Notes under the pieces: generated by a model
Told to the model about the DNA's origin: nothing
Seen by the model: only the letters and a program-made list of their open reading frames with translations
The model's database searches: none
Position numbers and translations under genes: made by a program
NCBI GenBank assembly: GCA_025351555.1
Contig: JANXVS010000015.1
Location: forward strand, 1 to 8,162
Length of the DNA stretch: 8,162 nt
Direction: 5' to 3'
DNA from: Pseudomonadota bacterium
Lineage (GTDB): Bacteria; Pseudomonadota; Gammaproteobacteria; Xanthomonadales; Rhodanobacteraceae
Shown here: positions 5,945 through 8,162 of the stretch, one piece after another
Layout of the letters: each line of letters starts with the position of its first letter
Position numbering within the stretch: position 1 is the first letter of the stretch

Positions 5945-6946
5945 GTGAGTCAACCCTGGCTGCCGCGACTGGCGCTGACGCTCGGCGAACCCGCCGGCAT
6001 CGGCCCGGAGATCGTCGCCGCATTGGCGCAAACGGATCTTCCCGCCGATCTCATCGCGATCGGCGATACCGACGTGCTGCTGCTTGCCGCGCAGGCGCGC
6101 GGCATTGCGCTCACGTTCGAACCCGACGATGGCCAATGGCGCACGCAACGCGCTCCCGGCACGCTGCGCTGCATCCATGTTGCTGCGCCAGCCGAGGTTG
6201 TTCCGGGAAAACTGCAAGTACGCAATGCGGCGTACGTTGTCGCAACGTTGGCGCGCGCCGCCGGCGGCTGCCTGAACGGCGAGTTCGATGCCGTGGTCAC
6301 CGCACCGGTGCACAAGGGCATCATCAACGATGCCGGCATCGCCTTCAGCGGCCATACCGAATTTTTTGCCGCGCGTGCCAAGTGCAATGTTGCCATGCTG
6401 CTGGTGGCGCCCGGCTCCAATCCAATGACGCCACTGCGCGTCGCTCTGGCGACCACGCACCTGGCGCTGGCACAAGTGGCCGCCGCGATCACGGCACCGG
6501 CCATTGTGCGCATTTTGCGCATTGTGCACAATGATCTGCAACACCGCTTCGGCATTAACGCACCGCGCATTGCCGTGCTGGGCCTGAATCCGCACGCTGG
6601 CGAAGGCGGCCATCTTGGCCGCGAGGAAATCGACATAATCGCACCCGCGCTCGCTGCGCTGCGCGCCGAAGGCATGCTCGTCGACGGCCCACTGTCGGCC
6701 GACACCGCTTTCGTTCCAGCCAAGCGCGCCCAATACGACGCCTATCTGGCGATGTACCACGACCAAGGGCTACCCGTGCTCAAAGCCCTGGGCTTCGGCG
6801 ATGCAGTGAACGTCACCTTGGGCTTGCCTTTCATCCGCACCTCCGTCGATCACGGTACCGCGCTGGATATCGCCGGCAACGGCAAGGCGGATGCATCGAG
6901 CATGATTGCGGCGACGCAGATGGCGCTGGAGTTGACGGCGCGGTGA
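5945..6946 (+). CDS. pdxA: 4-hydroxythreonine-4-phosphate dehydrogenase PdxA
   Basis: PdxA oxidises 4-phosphohydroxy-L-threonine with NAD in the DXP-dependent pathway to pyridoxal 5'-phosphate; the product decarboxylates and is condensed with deoxyxylulose phosphate by PdxJ. The enzyme is a cytoplasmic homodimer. The 333-residue protein is close to the family length. It begins with LTLGEPAGIGPE (11-22), followed by TAPVHKGIIN (119-128) and SGHTEFFA with the substrate-binding His137. The three metal-binding histidines are His172 (TTHLAL), His217 (NPHAGE) and His272 (YHDQGL), each offset by six from the E. coli residues 166, 211 and 266. The end carries RTSVDHGTALDIAGNGKAD. The start is GTG 5945: an in-frame TGA (5924-5926) precedes it and no ATG, GTG or TTG lies between. 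GGTGA (5930-5934) is a weak ribosome binding site. Spacing to surA is 26 bases, so translation probably follows from the same message. Confidence 0.97.
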   Translation: MSQPWLPRLALTLGEPAGIGPEIVAALAQTDLPADLIAIGDTDVLLLAAQARGIALTFEPDDGQWRTQRAPGTLRCIHVAAPAEVVPGKLQVRNAAYVVATLARAAGGCLNGEFDAVVTAPVHKGIINDAGIAFSGHTEFFAARAKCNVAMLLVAPGSNPMTPLRVALATTHLALAQVAAAITAPAIVRILRIVHNDLQHRFGINAPRIAVLGLNPHAGEGGHLGREEIDIIAPALAALRAEGMLVDGPLSADTAFVPAKRAQYDAYLAMYHDQGLPVLKALGFGDAVNVTLGLPFIRTSVDHGTALDIAGNGKADASSMIAATQMALELTAR

Positions 6947-6987
6947 GTTGTGGCAAGTCGAAGTCGAACGATCATCATTCGCCACCC

Positions 6988-7011
6988 GAGAAGGCGCATA
7001 CTGGCCTTCTC
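6988..7011 (+). terminator. Hairpin after pdxA, possible weak terminator
   Basis: GAGAAGGC (6988-6995) and GCCTTCTC (7004-7011) form a perfect 8-base-pair stem with an 8-base loop, 41 bases after the pdxA stop. No run of T follows (the next bases are CATTGC), so it is not a full intrinsic terminator. It could still mark the 3' end of the lptD-surA-pdxA message, or protect that end from exonucleases. It separates pdxA from the small gene at 7032. Confidence 0.5.
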
Positions 7012-7020
7012 CATTGCAGC

Positions 7021-7026
7021 GATAAT
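7021..7026 (+). promoter_or_regulatory. Possible -10 box of the small gene, implying a leaderless message
   Basis: GATAAT differs from TATAAT by one base and ends only five bases before ATG 7032. Transcription from it would begin at or next to the start codon, giving a leaderless mRNA. This would fit the absence of any Shine-Dalgarno sequence in front of the ATG. No good -35 hexamer is visible: the expected place falls inside the hairpin at 6988-7011. Alternatively the gene is read through from pdxA. Confidence 0.3.
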
Positions 7027-7031
7027 TGCCC

Positions 7032-7313
7032 ATGTCTCATTACATCGCGTTGTTCAAATTCCGTCTGACTGAGGGTCAGAGCATCGGGCCGCTTGCACTG
7101 CGGAAATTGTGGTCGAATGCCTGCGGCACCGATGACGTCAAAGTCAGTCGCGCCGCATCCGGACCCGGCTACGGTGCCAAAAGTCATACCTACTCGCTTT
7201 GCGCTCCTCCGAAAACCGTCAATCTGGCAAGTATCGAAGTGCGTTTGCGCAAGCTGCTTGCAGACGCAGCGTTAACTGCAACCCTGACGCTCACGCTAAC
7301 GCATCAGAGCTGA
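7032..7313 (+). CDS. Small protein of unknown function downstream of pdxA
   Basis: I do not recognise this 93-residue protein. The ATG at 7032 is preferred over the in-frame TTG at 7026. It opens with MSHYIALFKFRL, followed by segments resembling alternating helices and strands: PLALRKLWSNACGTDDVKVSR (20-40), a Gly/Pro-rich loop (44-49), SHTYSLCAPPKTV (51-63) and a predicted helix IEVRLRKLLADAAL (68-81). The end is a Thr/Leu repeat, TATLTLTLT (82-90). Cysteines are at 31 and 57. There is no signal peptide or membrane span, so it is probably cytoplasmic. Codon choice has the same GC-rich flavour as its neighbours, and the opposite strand of this stretch offers no better gene. It sits where rsmA/ksgA follows pdxA in many Gammaproteobacteria but bears no resemblance to that methyltransferase. 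The lack of a ribosome binding site makes it less certain than the other genes. Confidence 0.6.
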   Translation: MSHYIALFKFRLTEGQSIGPLALRKLWSNACGTDDVKVSRAASGPGYGAKSHTYSLCAPPKTVNLASIEVRLRKLLADAALTATLTLTLTHQS

Positions 7314-7335
7314 AGGCCCACGTTAGCTGTTAGCG
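7269..7335. repeat. Overlapping inverted repeats where the last two genes converge
   Basis: Several copies of one short core face each other across the two stop codons. GCGTTA (7269-7274) can pair with TAACGC (7297-7302), GCTAACG (7295-7301) with CGTTAGC (7321-7327), and CGCTAAC (7294-7300) with GTTAGCG (7329-7335). These pairings are mutually exclusive because they share the 7294-7302 arm. The place suggests a bidirectional transcription end, but there is no clear T-run on either strand, so termination by this element is only a possibility. Confidence 0.4.
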
Positions 7336-8162
7336 CCGACCTTGCATGCAGAGCGCAGGCATCGGCGTCACGATCGATCGCGGCCGCAATCCCGGCACTC
7401 GCTCGAAGATCAGCGCGACTGCGAACAGCACCAGCGCGCAACCGATGACGCTGACCCAGGTGATCGCCTCGCCGATAAACAGTGCGCCCCAGATTTGTGC
7501 GAACACCGGCACGAGGAAAGTCACCGTCACCGCGCGTTCGCTACCGGCCTCGCGGATGAGGCGGAAAAACAGTGCGTAGGCAAAGCCGGTGCAGATCACA
7601 CCCAGCGCGAGCAACGCGAGGATGGGTCCCATCGCCGGCATCTGCGCGGGTAATTCATACAAGCCGAACGGCGCGAGCGCCAGCGCGGCCCCGAGCTGGC
7701 TGCCGGCAGCAACCACAAGCGGATCGGCGGTCTTGAAGCGCGCGCTCAAGGTGCGAGCATTGAACGCATAGAGCACAGAGGCGGCCAGGCATGCCGCGAA
7801 CGCCGCGGTCGTCGTCCAGCTCGGCGCCAGCGAGCCGAAACGCGCCAGCGTCACCACGCCGAGAATGCCGACAACGACGCCAATGAGCTTGGATACGGAA
7901 GGCCGCGGACCACCGGCCCAGACGATCAGCACGGTGAACAGCGGCACGGTGGCGTTGAGCACGGCCGAATACCCCGCCGGCAGGGACTTCGCAGCGAACG
8001 CGAAAAATGCAAACGGCAAGCCAGCGCTGATCAGGCCGATCATGAAATAGTCACGCCAGTGCGCGCGCCAGTCAAGCCGCCGCCGCATCAACGCCAGCGC
8101 CGCGACCAGCACGAGGGCCGAAAGCGCCAGGCGCCCCGCTGCCGTCGGCATGACACCAAACA
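7330..8162 (-). CDS. DMT-superfamily (EamA) transporter, 5' end outside the window
   Basis: The gene codes for a polytopic inner-membrane protein of the drug/metabolite transporter superfamily with two EamA repeats. Nine hydrophobic segments can be read, in order: RLALSALVLVAALAL, MIGLISAGLPFAFFAFAA, AVLNATVPLFTVLIVWAG, LIGVVVGILGVVTLA, AAFAACLAASVLYAF, VVAAGSQLGAALALAPFGL, PILALLALGVICTGFAYALFF, VTFLVPVFAQIWGALFIGEAI and SVIGCALVLFAVALIF. The family normally has ten, so the first is missing. The ATG at 8151 is very probably internal: the frame stays open to the window edge and reads Phe-Gly-Val-Met-Pro-Thr, as in the middle of family members, and no ribosome binding site precedes it. I therefore extend the gene to the edge as 5'-partial; about 30 residues are probably lacking. 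The substrate cannot be told from sequence; relatives export amino acids, metabolites or drugs. The C-terminus is a short cytoplasmic tail rich in Arg and Pro. Confidence 0.9.
   Translation of the reverse strand, partial: FGVMPTAAGRLALSALVLVAALALMRRRLDWRAHWRDYFMIGLISAGLPFAFFAFAAKSLPAGYSAVLNATVPLFTVLIVWAGGPRPSVSKLIGVVVGILGVVTLARFGSLAPSWTTTAAFAACLAASVLYAFNARTLSARFKTADPLVVAAGSQLGAALALAPFGLYELPAQMPAMGPILALLALGVICTGFAYALFFRLIREAGSERAVTVTFLVPVFAQIWGALFIGEAITWVSVIGCALVLFAVALIFERVPGLRPRSIVTPMPALCMQGRR

Noticed and set aside
5816..6766. Open frame of 316 codons on the - strand over the end of surA and most of pdxA
   Set aside because: Both covered genes are certain, with all catalytic residues intact. 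The antisense translation has no recognisable domain and no good ribosome binding site.
1..8162. Mobile element, defence system, toxin-antitoxin pair or biosynthetic cluster
   Set aside because: I see no transposase, integrase, nuclease, terminal repeats, tRNA-associated attachment site, repeat-spacer array or biosynthetic enzyme set. Apart from the secreted protein and the small gene after pdxA, all genes belong to recognised families.

Overview
The window looks like a chromosomal stretch from a GC-rich gammaproteobacterium, most likely of the order Xanthomonadales (Lysobacterales). The basis is the gene order lptD-surA-pdxA, which is characteristic of Gammaproteobacteria, together with the sequence style of LptD, SurA and PdxA. 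The family-level placement is inference and was not tested by any search. I see no mobile element, CRISPR array, rRNA, tRNA or phage gene.

Layout from left to right. Positions 1-215 are a relatively AT-rich non-coding leader. It is followed by a gene for a secreted protein of unknown function with six cysteines in its mature form (216-977, +). Next is a small DUF4242 gene (1099-1371, +) behind a perfect TATAAT box. It converges, with only 9 bases between stop codons, on msrB (1381-1782, -), a zinc-type methionine-R-sulfoxide reductase. msrB is divergent from lptD across a 134-base intergenic region that holds two overlapping perfect palindromes.

The core of the window is the envelope-biogenesis cluster lptD (1917-4391), surA (4536-5918) and pdxA (5945-6946), all on the + strand. 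LptD is the outer-membrane lipopolysaccharide translocon. SurA is the periplasmic chaperone that delivers LptD and other barrel proteins to the outer membrane. PdxA makes a precursor of pyridoxal phosphate and shares the operon by ancient gene order rather than by function. In Escherichia coli and many relatives the next genes are rsmA/ksgA, apaG and apaH. Here they are replaced by a small orphan gene (7032-7313, +), which may be translated from a leaderless transcript. It converges on a DMT/EamA-family transporter gene (7330 to beyond 8162, -) that is cut by the right edge of the window.

This is mostly ordinary chromosome with well-conserved housekeeping genes, and I do not see a clear new multi-gene system. 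The points most worth a second look are the unknown secreted protein, the MsrB that lacks the usual resolving cysteine but carries an N-terminal Cys-x-Cys, the extra cysteines in LptD and in the SurA tail, the palindromes between msrB and lptD, the break in synteny after pdxA with its orphan gene, and the competing inverted repeats between the last two genes.
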